64,000 bases of DNA from Embleya hyalina (GTDB lineage Bacteria > Actinomycetota > Actinomycetes > Streptomycetales > Streptomycetaceae), in NCBI RefSeq assembly GCF_003967355.1, contig NZ_BIFH01000017.1:271065-335064 (forward strand), written 5' to 3'. Positions 24,683 through 33,394 of the stretch are shown in pieces. Position 1 is the stretch's first letter. Each line of letters opens with the position of its first letter. Made by a program: the position numbers and the translations under genes. The notes under the pieces are model-generated. The model was not told the origin of the DNA, searched no databases, and worked only from the letters and a program-made list of their open reading frames with translations.

Positions 24683-24925
24683 CGAGATGATCACTGGGAC
24701 GGAAGGGCGGATGCCCCGACCGTCTTCGCTCGACAGGGTGGTCTCGGCGCGTTTGCCCGGTTTCATGACGTCACTCTAAACGCTTCCCACATCACGTTTC
24801 GACATCGATCCCGAAAGTGCGGCAGCGTTTTCGAGGCGGATCATGGACATGCGGGGCCTTGCGCAGACTCACGCAGACATGCGGGAACACCGAATACCGG
24901 CGGACCGCACGGGCAGGGAGGTCGT

Positions 24926-25171
24926 ATGTACGGAATCGACGATACCCCCGAGTTCCAGGACGTCACGCACAGTGACGCCATTGTGTCCGACGAAACGGCC
25001 GACGACCCCGAGATCCCGGTACCCGACGCGGTGGAGCAGCAGACCTCCGTGGCGGCGGACGACGGGGACGAGGATTCCGTGTGGGAGTCGGTGCCCGACG
25101 GCGTGAATCCCGCGGACGCCACCGAACAGCGCCGCGGGGTCGGGCGCGCGGAGGACGAGGACTACCGCTGA
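24926..25171 (+). CDS. small acidic protein of unknown function
   Basis: 81 aa from ATG 24926, with GGGAGG four to five bases upstream. The protein is strongly acidic (about a quarter Asp/Glu), has no cysteine and no membrane segment, and contains VWESVPDGVNPADATEQ near the C-terminus. It ends RAEDEDYR. It is likely intrinsically disordered. It lies between the divergent hydrolase gene and the TetR gene, with 218 bp to the latter. I do not recognise a family. Confidence 0.6.
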   Translation: MYGIDDTPEFQDVTHSDAIVSDETADDPEIPVPDAVEQQTSVAADDGDEDSVWESVPDGVNPADATEQRRGVGRAEDEDYR

Positions 25172-25389
25172 CCACCCCGATCACCCCGCCGGGAGGGGCT
25201 CGCGCGGGCGGTCCGCGCACCTCACGCGCCCCCTTGCGAGGGGTGTCGAAGGCGCGGGATCCTGTTTCGTTGCGCCACGAAACTTACGCCCTGGGTTACC
25301 CGAAAGTAGGATGACGTGGTGGAAAGACCCGCCGGATCACCGAACCATCCGGTGTCCGCGACACGTTGAGCGACACCTTGAGGAGCCCC

Positions 25390-26028
25390 GTGACAGCCAT
25401 CCAGGATGCGGACCCCCGTCCTCGCGGCACCCGGCTGCCCCGGCTCGCGCGCAGAACGCAACTCCTCGGCGCCGCCCAGGAAGTCTTCGTCAAGCAGGGC
25501 TACCACGCCGCCGCGATGGACGACATCGCCGAATGCGCCGGCGTCAGCAAGCCCGTGTTGTACCAACACTTCCCCGGCAAGCTGGAGCTGTATCTGGCGC
25601 TGCTCGACCAGCACTGCGAGGCGCTGTTCGCGGCGGTGCGGCGAGCGCTGGAGTCGACGCACGACAACAAGCTCCGAGTGGCCGCCACGGTCGACGCCTA
25701 CTTCGCCTTCGTCGACGACGACGGCGGCGCGTTCCGGTTGGTCTTCGAGTCGGACCTGACCAACGAGAGCGCCGTGCGCGAGCGTGTGGAGCGGGTCAGC
25801 GAGATGTGCGCCGACGCGGTGAGCAAGATCATCGCCGAGGACACCGGCCTCGGTCAGGAGGAGTCGATGCTCCTGGCGATCGGGCTGACCGGCATGGCGC
25901 AGGTCACCGCGCGCTACTGGATCGCGCGCGGCGCGACCATCCCGCGCGACGCCGCGTCGCAGCTGGTGTCGTCGCTGTCCTGGCGCGGCATCTCCCGCTT
26001 CCCGCGCAAGGACGACCCGCCGCACTGA
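25390..26028 (+). CDS. TetR-family transcriptional regulator
   Basis: 212 aa from GTG 25390, placed after TTGAGGAG. The helix-turn-helix is MDDIAECAGVSKPVLYQHF, followed by the typical LYLALLDQHCEALF helix. The C-terminal domain should bind a small ligand. A TetR gene at this place before the DUF3107 gene is conserved in mycobacteria (Rv3208) and streptomycetes, so the target may be neighbouring genes. I see no clear palindromic operator in the 218 bp upstream. Confidence 0.9.
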   Translation: MTAIQDADPRPRGTRLPRLARRTQLLGAAQEVFVKQGYHAAAMDDIAECAGVSKPVLYQHFPGKLELYLALLDQHCEALFAAVRRALESTHDNKLRVAATVDAYFAFVDDDGGAFRLVFESDLTNESAVRERVERVSEMCADAVSKIIAEDTGLGQEESMLLAIGLTGMAQVTARYWIARGATIPRDAASQLVSSLSWRGISRFPRKDDPPH

Positions 26029-26203
26029 GCGGGCGGACCTGCGGATACGGGCGCCGGGCGATCTTGTTCCCGTGCGGCGTTCGCGTTGGGCGTACCCGTC
26101 ATGGCGTTCGGTGACCCCGGCTCTCGACTAGCCTGCTGGGGAGGGTACGGCCCGCGAGTCTCGCGGCGCCGATCTCCAGAATTTCAAGGCCGGAGGGACA
26201 GCC

Positions 26204-26434
26204 GTGGAGATCAAGATCGGCGTACAGCACGCCGCGCGGGAACTGGTGCTGGAGAGCACGGACAACCCGGAGGACGTCGAGCGGGCCATCGCCGACGCGT
26301 TGTCGGGCGAGTCCGCACTGCTGTCCCTGACGGACGAGAAGGGCCGCCGCGTGATCGTGCCCGCCAAGCACCTGGCCTACGTCGAGATCGGCGAGTCCTC
26401 GGCCCGCAAGGTCGGCTTCGGCGCCGGCGCCTGA
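26204..26434 (+). CDS. DUF3107 small protein
   Basis: 76 aa. GTG 26204 is preceded by CGGAGGGA. The sequence (MEIKIGVQHAARELVLEST, then ending VEIGESSARKVGFGAGA) matches the conserved actinobacterial DUF3107 family (Rv3208A/TB9.4 in M. tuberculosis), which consistently follows a TetR gene. The fold is probably a small alpha/beta domain. No biochemical function is known to me. Confidence 0.88.
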   Translation: MEIKIGVQHAARELVLESTDNPEDVERAIADALSGESALLSLTDEKGRRVIVPAKHLAYVEIGESSARKVGFGAGA

Positions 26435-26463
26435 GCAAAGGGTGCCGCACGCGGCGCCGCGCG

Positions 26464-26509
26464 AGCCCGAGGGCGGGCGATCCGAGTTCGGATCGCCCGC
26501 CCTCGGGCT
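26464..26509. terminator. 22-bp perfect inverted repeat between convergent genes
   Basis: Arms 26464-26485 and 26488-26509 are perfectly complementary and almost contiguous. The repeat is between the DUF3107 stop and the stop of the ferritin-like gene and is the strongest such hairpin in the window. It probably terminates transcription from both sides. Confidence 0.85.
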
Positions 26510-26530
26510 TCGTCGTGACCGGCGCCCGGG

Positions 26531-27211
26531 TCAGGAGGCCAGCCCGAGGGCGGCCATGCGCCGCTGGTGCGCCTCGGTGATCCGGTTGAACATCCGGCCG
26601 ATCTCGGCCAGGTCGAAGCCGGGGCCGGCCCCGCCGCCGATCAGCATCGTGGACAACACGTCCCGCTCCGCGGCGACCCGCTGGGCCTGGCTGAGCGCCT
26701 CGCCCATCAGCCGCCGCCCCCACAGCGCGAGCCGGCCCGCCACCTTGGGGTCGCGCTCGATCGCCGAACGCACCGCGTCCACCACGAACGCCGAGTGCCC
26801 GGTGTCCCGCTGCACCTCGACGATCAGGTCCCGGCTGACCTCGTCCAGATGCGCGGCCACCTCACGATAGAAGTCGGCCGCGATCCCGTCCCCCACGTAT
26901 GCCTTGACCAGGCCCTCCAGCCAGTCGGCGGGGGCGGTGTGCACGTGGAACTCGTCCAGCGGCGCGATGAAGGGGTCCATCGCCCGGGCCGGGTCCGCGC
27001 CGAGCGCGGCGATGCGATCACGCAGCAGGGTGAAGTGCTGGAACTCGGCGACCGCCATCGCGGCCAGTGCGGCCTTGTCCTCGACGGTGGGGGCCATCTT
27101 GGCGTCCTCGGCCAGCCGCTCGAAGGCGGTGATCTCGCCGTACGCGAGCACGCCGAGCAGTTCGATCACGGCCGCCCGCGTCTCCCCCGTCGGCTCCGTA
27201 CCCTCGCTCAT
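26531..27211 (-). CDS. ferritin-like diiron-fold protein
   Basis: 226 aa from ATG 27211, with AAGGGG five bases upstream (a GTG six bases earlier is less likely). Predicted four-helix bundle with acidic/histidine residues in the right places: YGEITAFERLAEDA, AVAEFQHFTLLRDRI and DGIAADFYREVAAHLDE. These resemble the ferritin-like_2/tRNA hydroxylase-like diiron family, although a complete ligand set cannot be verified by eye. The equivalent mycobacterial gene is Rv3210c. It diverges from the DEAD-box helicase gene. Function unknown. Confidence 0.82.
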   Translation of the reverse strand: MSEGTEPTGETRAAVIELLGVLAYGEITAFERLAEDAKMAPTVEDKAALAAMAVAEFQHFTLLRDRIAALGADPARAMDPFIAPLDEFHVHTAPADWLEGLVKAYVGDGIAADFYREVAAHLDEVSRDLIVEVQRDTGHSAFVVDAVRSAIERDPKVAGRLALWGRRLMGEALSQAQRVAAERDVLSTMLIGGGAGPGFDLAEIGRMFNRITEAHQRRMAALGLAS

Positions 27212-27550
27212 GCCCACCCCTTCGCTCGTGTTCCCCCGGGCCGTGCGGCCCGATGTTCACAAGTACGCAGCGTAGTGAGCGGACCGCGGTCACGTGGGCA
27301 CCACGTCCGGGCGGAGTCGCCCATCTCCGGACAAGCAGTAATGAGCATCACCCCACCGGCCGCACGCCGCCGGGTACAGTGGTAGTGAACGCGGATGCCC
27401 GGTCGGAGGACGACTGGCTCCGACCGACCCGCTCGGGTGGCCGCCCGAAGGCGAGAGGTCCCGTGCCGCGCCCCGCTTTTTCGATGGGCGCCTCGGTCTC
27501 GACCCGCTTTCGGTACTGACGGCCCCCACCACACAGAAGAGGCTGGACCC

Positions 27551-29254
27551 CTGACAACTTTTCGCGAACTCGGAGTACTTTCGGAGACGGCCGAGGCGCT
27601 GGAAGCGCTCGGCATCGTCGAGGCTTTCCCCGTCCAGGAGATGACCCTTCCCGTCGCGCTCTCCGGCAGCGACGTGATCGGCCAGGCCAAGACCGGGACC
27701 GGCAAGACCCTCGGTTTCGGCATCCCGCTGCTGCAGCGCATCGTGGTGGCGGCCGACATCGAGGCGGGCCGCGCGCCCGCCGGCACGGTTGCCGGCCGCA
27801 CCCCCCAGGCCCTGGTCGTGGTCCCCACGCGCGAGCTGTGCGTGCAGGTGACCAACGACCTCCAGGCCGCGGGCAAGCTGCGCAACGTGCGGGTGCTCGC
27901 CGTCTACGGCGGCCGGGCGTACGAGCCGCAGATCGACACCCTCAAGAAGGGCGTCGACGTGGTCGTCGGCACCCCCGGTCGACTGCTCGACCTGGTCGGA
28001 CAGGGGCACGTGAACCTGTCCGAGGTCAAGATGCTGGTCCTGGACGAGGCCGACGAGATGCTCGACCTGGGCTTCCTGCCCGACGTCGAGAAGATCGTCG
28101 AGCGGTTGCCCGCCCGCCGTCAGACGATGTTGTTCTCGGCCACCATGCCGGGCCAGATCATCACCCTGGCGCGCCGCTACATGAGCCGCCCCACGCACAT
28201 CCGCGCCTCGGAGCCGGACGACGCGGGCGCCACCGTCAAGTCGGTACAGCAGCACGTCTACCGCGCGCACGGCCTGGACAAGCCCGAGCTGATGGCCCGG
28301 GTCCTGCAGGCCAACGGGCGCGGCCTGGTCATGGTGTTCTGCCGGACCAAGCGCACCGCGGCCGACCTGGCCCAGGGCCTGGCCGAGCGGGGCTTCGCCT
28401 CCGCCGCCGTGCACGGCGACCTCGGCCAGGGCGCGCGCGAGCAGGCGCTGCGCGCGTTCCGCAACGGCAAGGTGGACGTGCTCGTGGCCACCGACGTCGC
28501 GGCGCGCGGGATCGACGTCGAGGGTGTCACCCACGTGGTGAACTACCAGTGCCCCGACGACGAGAAGACCTACCTGCACCGCATCGGTCGCACCGGCCGC
28601 GCGGGTGCCTCCGGCACCGCGGTGACGCTGGTCGACTGGGAGGACATCCCGCGCTGGAGCCTGATCAACAAGGCGCTGGACCTGGGCTTCGCCGACCCGG
28701 TGGAGACCTACTCCACCTCTCCGCACCTGTTCACCGACCTGGACATCCCCACCACCGTGGGCAGCGTGCTGCCGCGCGCCGACCGCACCCGTGCGGGGCT
28801 GGGCGCGGAGGACGTCGAGGACCTGGGCGAGACCGGCAAGAACAGCCGGGGCGCGTCGGGCCGCAAGGGCGGCGCGGGCGGGCGGAGCCGGAGCGGTCCG
28901 GCCGCGTCCGGGCCCTCCACCGCCGGGCCGGCCGCGGCCGACGCCGAGTCGAGCGAGCCCAGCCGCCGTCGGGCGCCCGGGTCGCGGCGGCGGCGTCGGG
29001 TCAACGGCGCCGAAGCCGGGGAGGCCGTGGCCACGGCCGTGGCGACCGGCGCGGTGCCGAGCGTGGCCGAGAAGTCGGTCGGCGCGCCGGTCGCCGCCTT
29101 CGTCGAGCCGACCGCGGTGATCGTCGCGGCCCCCGCCGACGGTGGGGCGGACGCGGACGGTGACGGCGAGCGGGCGCCTCGGCGTCGCCGCCGGCGCACC
29201 CGGCGTCGTCCCGAGGGCGCCGAGGCGGGCGCGGTCGCGACCGACGAGAGCTGA
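27551..29254 (+). CDS. DEAD-box RNA helicase (RhlE-like)
   Basis: 567 aa if translation begins at CTG 27551. Homologues start with MTTFxxLG, and here CTG encodes that first residue, with GAAGAGG nine to ten bases before it. No ATG, GTG or TTG gives this N-terminus; the nearest upstream in-frame GTG and ATG would add an unusual Arg-rich leader. Helicase motifs: Q-motif region AFPVQEMTLP, AKTGTGKT (about 46-53), PTRELC, VLDEADEMLD (about 163), FSATMPGQ and HRIGRTGRAG (about 341). The C-terminal 130 residues are a disordered Ala/Arg-rich tail ending in RRRRRTRRRPEG, probably RNA-binding. It unwinds structured RNA in mRNA decay or ribosome assembly. Confidence 0.9.
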   Translation: MTTFRELGVLSETAEALEALGIVEAFPVQEMTLPVALSGSDVIGQAKTGTGKTLGFGIPLLQRIVVAADIEAGRAPAGTVAGRTPQALVVVPTRELCVQVTNDLQAAGKLRNVRVLAVYGGRAYEPQIDTLKKGVDVVVGTPGRLLDLVGQGHVNLSEVKMLVLDEADEMLDLGFLPDVEKIVERLPARRQTMLFSATMPGQIITLARRYMSRPTHIRASEPDDAGATVKSVQQHVYRAHGLDKPELMARVLQANGRGLVMVFCRTKRTAADLAQGLAERGFASAAVHGDLGQGAREQALRAFRNGKVDVLVATDVAARGIDVEGVTHVVNYQCPDDEKTYLHRIGRTGRAGASGTAVTLVDWEDIPRWSLINKALDLGFADPVETYSTSPHLFTDLDIPTTVGSVLPRADRTRAGLGAEDVEDLGETGKNSRGASGRKGGAGGRSRSGPAASGPSTAGPAAADAESSEPSRRRAPGSRRRRRVNGAEAGEAVATAVATGAVPSVAEKSVGAPVAAFVEPTAVIVAAPADGGADADGDGERAPRRRRRRTRRRPEGAEAGAVATDES

Positions 29255-29366
29255 GTTCGACGAGCGATGGGCGGCTCCGGCCGCTCGCCCGCCGGCCTCC
29301 GGTGTGGAGTGTGGACGATCACGTCCGCGCTTCGCGGCGGGGGCCGTCGTCGTACCTGCGGGTAAG

Positions 29367-29372
29367 TAGGCT
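29367..29372 (+). promoter_or_regulatory. -10 box TAGGCT for leaderless mRNA
   Basis: TAGGCT ends seven bases before the GTG at 29380, the usual arrangement for leaderless actinomycete transcripts. Confidence 0.55.
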
Positions 29373-29379
29373 CGACGGC

Positions 29380-30273
29380 GTGAGTACGCCACGCTTTCTG
29401 ACCTTGCCCGGGACCGTCCGCTCCCGTCGCCTGGCGACCGGGCGCGGACGATTCGCCGTCCTGGAGTCCACCCCGCCGGCCGCCGGACCGAGGCCGGGCA
29501 CCGCCGTGCTCGTGCCCGGGTTCACCGGCAGCAAGGAGGACTTCATCGCGCTCGGCGAGCCGCTGGCCCGGCGCGGCTTCCACACGGTGGCCGTGGACCA
29601 GCGCGGACAGTACGAGACCGAGGGCCCGGACGACCCGGCGGCGTACACCCGCGACGCGCTGGTCGACGACGTGCTCGCGATCGCGGACGCGGTGGCCCCG
29701 GGCGAGCCGATCCACCTCGTGGGGCACTCCTACGGCGGCCTGGTGTGCCGGTCGGTGGCGCTGCGCGCGCCGGAGCGGCTGGCCTCGCTGACCCTGATGA
29801 GCACCGGTCCGGCGGCGATCTGCCCGCCCGAGATCGAGCGGCTGCTGCTGCTCGAGGACGTGCTGCCGGTGCTCACTCGCCAGGAGGTGTGGGAGGCGAT
29901 GCAGGCGGTCGAACTGGAGGCCGGTCTGCTGCCACCCGCCGATCCGGCGATCGCCGCGTTCCTGCACGCCCGCTGGCTGGGCACCGTCCCGATGGGCCTG
30001 CTGGGCATGGCCGAACAACTGCGCTCCGAGCCCGATCTGGTCGCCGACCTCGCCGCGGTCGTCGCGGCCGGCCTGCCCGCGCTGGTGATCTCCGGCGTCG
30101 AGGACTACGCCTGGCCGGTCCCCTGGCAGGCCGAGATGGCCGAGCGCCTGGGTGTGGCGCACGTGGCGATCCCGGGCACCCACCACTCCCCGAACGTGGA
30201 GGCCCCGGGCGCCACCGCGGCGGCGCTGGCGGACTTCTGGACGGACGTGGCGGTCTACGCGGATCGGGCCTGA
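29380..30273 (+). CDS. alpha/beta hydrolase
   Basis: 297 aa from GTG 29380, with a -10 box seven bases upstream and no ribosome-binding site. Features: LVPGFTGSKEDF oxyanion loop, GHSYGG nucleophile elbow (about 114-119), SGVEDYAWP likely acid loop, and the catalytic His in GTHHSPNVEAP. It is a cytoplasmic serine hydrolase of unknown substrate. It stands alone between the helicase and a methyltransferase gene. Confidence 0.87.
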   Translation: MSTPRFLTLPGTVRSRRLATGRGRFAVLESTPPAAGPRPGTAVLVPGFTGSKEDFIALGEPLARRGFHTVAVDQRGQYETEGPDDPAAYTRDALVDDVLAIADAVAPGEPIHLVGHSYGGLVCRSVALRAPERLASLTLMSTGPAAICPPEIERLLLLEDVLPVLTRQEVWEAMQAVELEAGLLPPADPAIAAFLHARWLGTVPMGLLGMAEQLRSEPDLVADLAAVVAAGLPALVISGVEDYAWPVPWQAEMAERLGVAHVAIPGTHHSPNVEAPGATAAALADFWTDVAVYADRA

Positions 30274-30445
30274 CCCCTGGGCGACGTCCGTCGGCTCGCC
30301 CGCCGAGGACCCCGGCCGAAGACTCGATCGCCCGGTACCCGGCCCGATCGAATCGGGCGTAGCGTGGCAAAGGAGATCTTTCTCCCATACGGGCGTCGCC
30401 CGTGTCCGGGGCGGCTCCCGTCGAGCCGACCGATCGGGAGTTGCC

Positions 30446-31513
30446 ATGACCGTCCTCGACGTCGATCCCGCGCGACAGGAAGCCTTCGCGGGACGCCTGA
30501 TCACCATCCTCGACGACGGTTGTCTGGCCTTTTTGACCAGCGTCGGCCATCGCACCGGGCTGTTCGACACGATGGCCGCGATGCCGCCCGCGACGAGCGA
30601 GGAGATCGCCGGGGCCGCCGGGCTGACCGAGCGCTACGTACGCGAGTGGCTGGGCGGCATGGTCACCGGCGGGTTCGTCGAGTACACCCCGGAATCCGCC
30701 ACGTATCGGCTGCCGCCGGAGCACGCGGCCTCGCTGACCCGGGCCGCCGGGCCGGAGAACTTCGCCGGCTTCACCCAGTACCTGGCGCTGATGGGTGAGG
30801 TCGAGGAGCGGGTGGTGACGGCGTTTCGGCAAGGTGGCGGGGTGCCGTACTCGGCCTACCCGCGCTTCCAGGCGCTCCAGGCCGAGGAGTCGGGCCGGGT
30901 CTGGGACGCGGCCCTGGTGGCGGGTGTGGTGCCGCTGGTGGACGGTCTCGGCGAGCGGCTGGCGGCGGGTATCGACGTGCTGGACGTGGGAACCGGCCAG
31001 GGGCACGCGGTCAACGTGCTGGCCGGGGCGTTCCCGCGCAGCCGGTTCCGCGGCGTGGACATCTCCGTCGAGGGCATCGCCGCGGCCCGCCGCGAGGCGG
31101 AGCGACTGGGGCTGTCCAACGCGGAGTTCGCGGTGGTCGACGCGGCCGATCCGCTCGGCTCGTACGACCTGATCACCGCGTTCGACGTGATCCACGACCT
31201 GGCCCGGCCGACCCGCGCGCTGGCCGCGATCGCCGACGCGCTGCGTGCGGACGGGGTGTTCCTGATGGGCGAGATCGCCGCGTCCAGCAGGCTGGAGGAA
31301 AACCTCGAACACCCGCTGGGACCGGCGTTGTACACCTTCTCCGTCTTCTACTGCATGACCGTCTCGCTGGCCGAGGGCGGCGAGGGCCTGGGCACGGTCT
31401 GGGGCGAGCAGGCGGCCCGGGCCAAGCTGGCCGAGGCGGGCTTCACGGACGTGCGGGCCCGGTCCCTGGAGGGCGACTTCCTGAACGTGTACTTCGTGGC
31501 CCGAAAGGGTTGA
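30446..31513 (+). CDS. SAM-dependent methyltransferase with N-terminal winged-helix domain
   Basis: 355 aa. ATG 30446 follows GGGAG. Residues 25-95 form a winged-helix dimerisation domain like that of plant and bacterial O-methyltransferases (SEEIAGAAGLTERYVREWL, then GGFVEYTPE). The Rossmann SAM site is VLDVGTGQGHAVN (about 178), with VDIS as the acidic loop and AFDVIHDLARPTRAL after it. Similar proteins methylate small molecules. The substrate cannot be told. The gene is single, with a hairpin after its stop. Confidence 0.88.
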   Translation: MTVLDVDPARQEAFAGRLITILDDGCLAFLTSVGHRTGLFDTMAAMPPATSEEIAGAAGLTERYVREWLGGMVTGGFVEYTPESATYRLPPEHAASLTRAAGPENFAGFTQYLALMGEVEERVVTAFRQGGGVPYSAYPRFQALQAEESGRVWDAALVAGVVPLVDGLGERLAAGIDVLDVGTGQGHAVNVLAGAFPRSRFRGVDISVEGIAAARREAERLGLSNAEFAVVDAADPLGSYDLITAFDVIHDLARPTRALAAIADALRADGVFLMGEIAASSRLEENLEHPLGPALYTFSVFYCMTVSLAEGGEGLGTVWGEQAARAKLAEAGFTDVRARSLEGDFLNVYFVARKG

Positions 31514-31542
31514 GCCCGGACGCCGACCTTCGGCATCCGGGC
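31514..31542. terminator. hairpin between methyltransferase and UspA genes
   Basis: Arms 31514-31526 and 31530-31542 pair at 12 of 13 positions around a 3-nt loop, directly after the methyltransferase stop and before the convergent UspA stop. Confidence 0.6.
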
Positions 31543-31558
31543 CCTGTGGGGTGTGCGA

Positions 31559-31987
31559 TCAGGGAATCAGCAGCACCGGGCAGACCGAGCGGTGGGCGAC
31601 CGTGTCGCTGACGCTGCCGAGGAAGAGACTGGCCACGCCGCCGTGTCGGCGGGCGCCCAGGATCAGCAGGTCGGCGCCGAAGGCGCGGGCCTGGTCGAGG
31701 ACCGCGTTCGGCACGTCGCCGCGCACGGTTTCCTCGGTCCAGCCCTCGACGTTGGTGACGCCGGCCGCCCTGAGCGTGTCCACGGCGCCGGTGACCACCT
31801 TGACCGCGGCGTCGGCGGTCTCGTCCTCGACCACGCCGCCGACACCGCCGCCGTCCACCACGTCCAGGGTCTGCACGTGCAGGACGCGGACGGCCGCGCC
31901 GATCGCGCCGGCCAGTCGGGCGGTGTGCGCCAGGACGTCGTCGGCCTCGGGGGTGGAGTCGACGGCGACCAGAATGCGCTCGTACAT
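31559..31987 (-). CDS. universal stress protein (UspA family)
   Basis: 142 aa from ATG 31987, ten bases after GAAGGAA; a GTG three codons upstream overlaps that site. The protein opens YERILVAVDSTPEADD and ends with the nucleotide-binding signature GARRHGGVASLFLGSVS then CPVLLIP. The G-x2-G spacing is imperfect (the second glycine is Arg), so ATP binding is likely but not certain. Single-domain cytoplasmic stress protein. The upstream MFS gene on the same strand is only 23 bp away and may be cotranscribed. Confidence 0.9.
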   Translation of the reverse strand: MYERILVAVDSTPEADDVLAHTARLAGAIGAAVRVLHVQTLDVVDGGGVGGVVEDETADAAVKVVTGAVDTLRAAGVTNVEGWTEETVRGDVPNAVLDQARAFGADLLILGARRHGGVASLFLGSVSDTVAHRSVCPVLLIP

Positions 31988-32010
31988 GTCGTGCACTTCC
32001 TTCTATCGGT

Positions 32011-33291
32011 TCAGGCGGTGGCCGCGACGGGCCGGGGGGCGTTCGGCGATGCGGCGTCGGTGGGGGTGTCGGTGTCGCGGTGGTCGACGCCGGCGAGCAT
32101 CCCGCGGGCGCCGAACAACACGGCGGCGGCGACCACGCAGGCCGCGCCGGCGACCAGGAACGGCACGTGCACGTCGAAGTGCTCCTCCAACTTCGGCGCC
32201 AGGAACGGCGCCGCCGCGGCGGCGAACCAGCGGACGAAGTTGTATCCCGCGCTCGCCACGGGTCGCGGCGAGTCCGAGACTTCGAGCGCCAATTCGGTGA
32301 ACACCGTGTTGTTTATACCGATGAAGGCGCCTGAAACGATGACACCGGTCACAACGACCGACGTCGAGCCGTACGCGAGCACCGCCAGGTCCGCGGCGAA
32401 CAGCAGCAGACTCGCGGCGGCCACGTTCGCCGAGCCGAACCGGGCCTGGAGTCGCGGGGCGACCAGGACCGAGCAGACGGCGAGCAGGACACCCCACGCG
32501 AAGAACACCGCGCCGCTGCGATAGGGGCTCATGTCCAGTACGAACGGGGTGAACGCGAGCACCGTGAAGAAGCCGTAGTTGTAGAAGAAGGCGCCGGCGG
32601 CGGTGGTCGCCAGACCCCGATGCCCGAGCGCCTTGAGCGGATCGAGCAGAGCGATCCTGCGGGCGGGCCGGGGTTGTTCCTTCAGCAGCCCGACGATCAG
32701 CGCGAAGCCGATCGCCATCAGCGCGGCGGTGCCGTAGAACGGGTAGCGCCAACTGGCGTCGCCCAGCACCGCGCCGAGCAGCGGGCCGCAGGCCATGCCG
32801 AGCCCCAGCGCCGATTCGTAGAGCAGGATCGCCGCGGCCGAACCACCGCTCGCCGCACCGACGATGACGGCGAGGGACGTGGACACGAACAGCGCGTTGC
32901 CCAGCCCCCAGCCGGCCCGGAAGCCGACCAGTTCGCCGACCGAGTCCGAGGTGCCGGCGAGGCCGGCGAAGATCACCACGAGGGCGAGGCCGAGCAGGAG
33001 GGTGCGTCGCCCGCCGATCCGGCTGGAGACGAATCCGGTCACCAGCATGGCCACCGCGGTGATCAGGAAGTAGCTGGTGAACAGCAGCGAGACCTGGCTC
33101 GGCGAGGCGTCGAGCCCCTTGGCGATCGAGGGCAGGATCGGATCGACCAGCCCGATCCCCATGAACGCCACGACGGCGGCGAACGCGGTGGCCCACACGG
33201 ACATGGGCTGTTTGAGGATTCCGGGCTTCGCGGTGGTGTGGTCGGCCTGAGCTTCGCCCCGGGTCGGCGCGCCTTCGGGATGGGACCGCAT
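32011..33291 (-). CDS. major facilitator superfamily transporter
   Basis: 426 aa, ATG 33291 with GGAGG six bases upstream. About 12 hydrophobic segments starting at VWATAFAAVVAFMGIG. The MFS loop-2 motif is represented by GFVSSRIGGRRTLLLG and the motif-C-like ESALGLGMACGPLLGAVLG follows, suggesting a drug:proton antiporter of the DHA1 type. N- and C-termini are polar and cytoplasmic. A TTAGCT-N-AGCTAA palindrome 24 bp upstream of the start suggests repression by a MarR-type regulator encoded elsewhere. The UspA gene follows. Confidence 0.9.
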   Translation of the reverse strand: MRSHPEGAPTRGEAQADHTTAKPGILKQPMSVWATAFAAVVAFMGIGLVDPILPSIAKGLDASPSQVSLLFTSYFLITAVAMLVTGFVSSRIGGRRTLLLGLALVVIFAGLAGTSDSVGELVGFRAGWGLGNALFVSTSLAVIVGAASGGSAAAILLYESALGLGMACGPLLGAVLGDASWRYPFYGTAALMAIGFALIVGLLKEQPRPARRIALLDPLKALGHRGLATTAAGAFFYNYGFFTVLAFTPFVLDMSPYRSGAVFFAWGVLLAVCSVLVAPRLQARFGSANVAAASLLLFAADLAVLAYGSTSVVVTGVIVSGAFIGINNTVFTELALEVSDSPRPVASAGYNFVRWFAAAAAPFLAPKLEEHFDVHVPFLVAGAACVVAAAVLFGARGMLAGVDHRDTDTPTDAASPNAPRPVAATA

Positions 33292-33314
33292 CCGAGACCT
33301 CCGAACAATGTTTG

Positions 33315-33327
33315 TTAGCTCAGCTAA
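33315..33327. promoter_or_regulatory. 13-bp palindrome, putative operator of the MFS gene
   Basis: TTAGCT and AGCTAA (33315-33320 and 33322-33327) flank one base in the only A/T-rich stretch between the NYN and MFS genes, 24-36 bp before the MFS ATG. The form resembles MarR-family operators. No MarR gene is adjacent. Confidence 0.5.
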
Positions 33328-33394
33328 TAAATGTAGCCTACACCTATCTGGTCGACAAGACGCACTTCGGAGAGACGGCGAAGGCGAGCCCGGT

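Noticed and set aside
21995-25171. 1058-codon plus-strand frame
   Set aside because: Mostly antisense to the DUF3152 and hydrolase genes. Only the terminal 81 codons with their own binding site are annotated.
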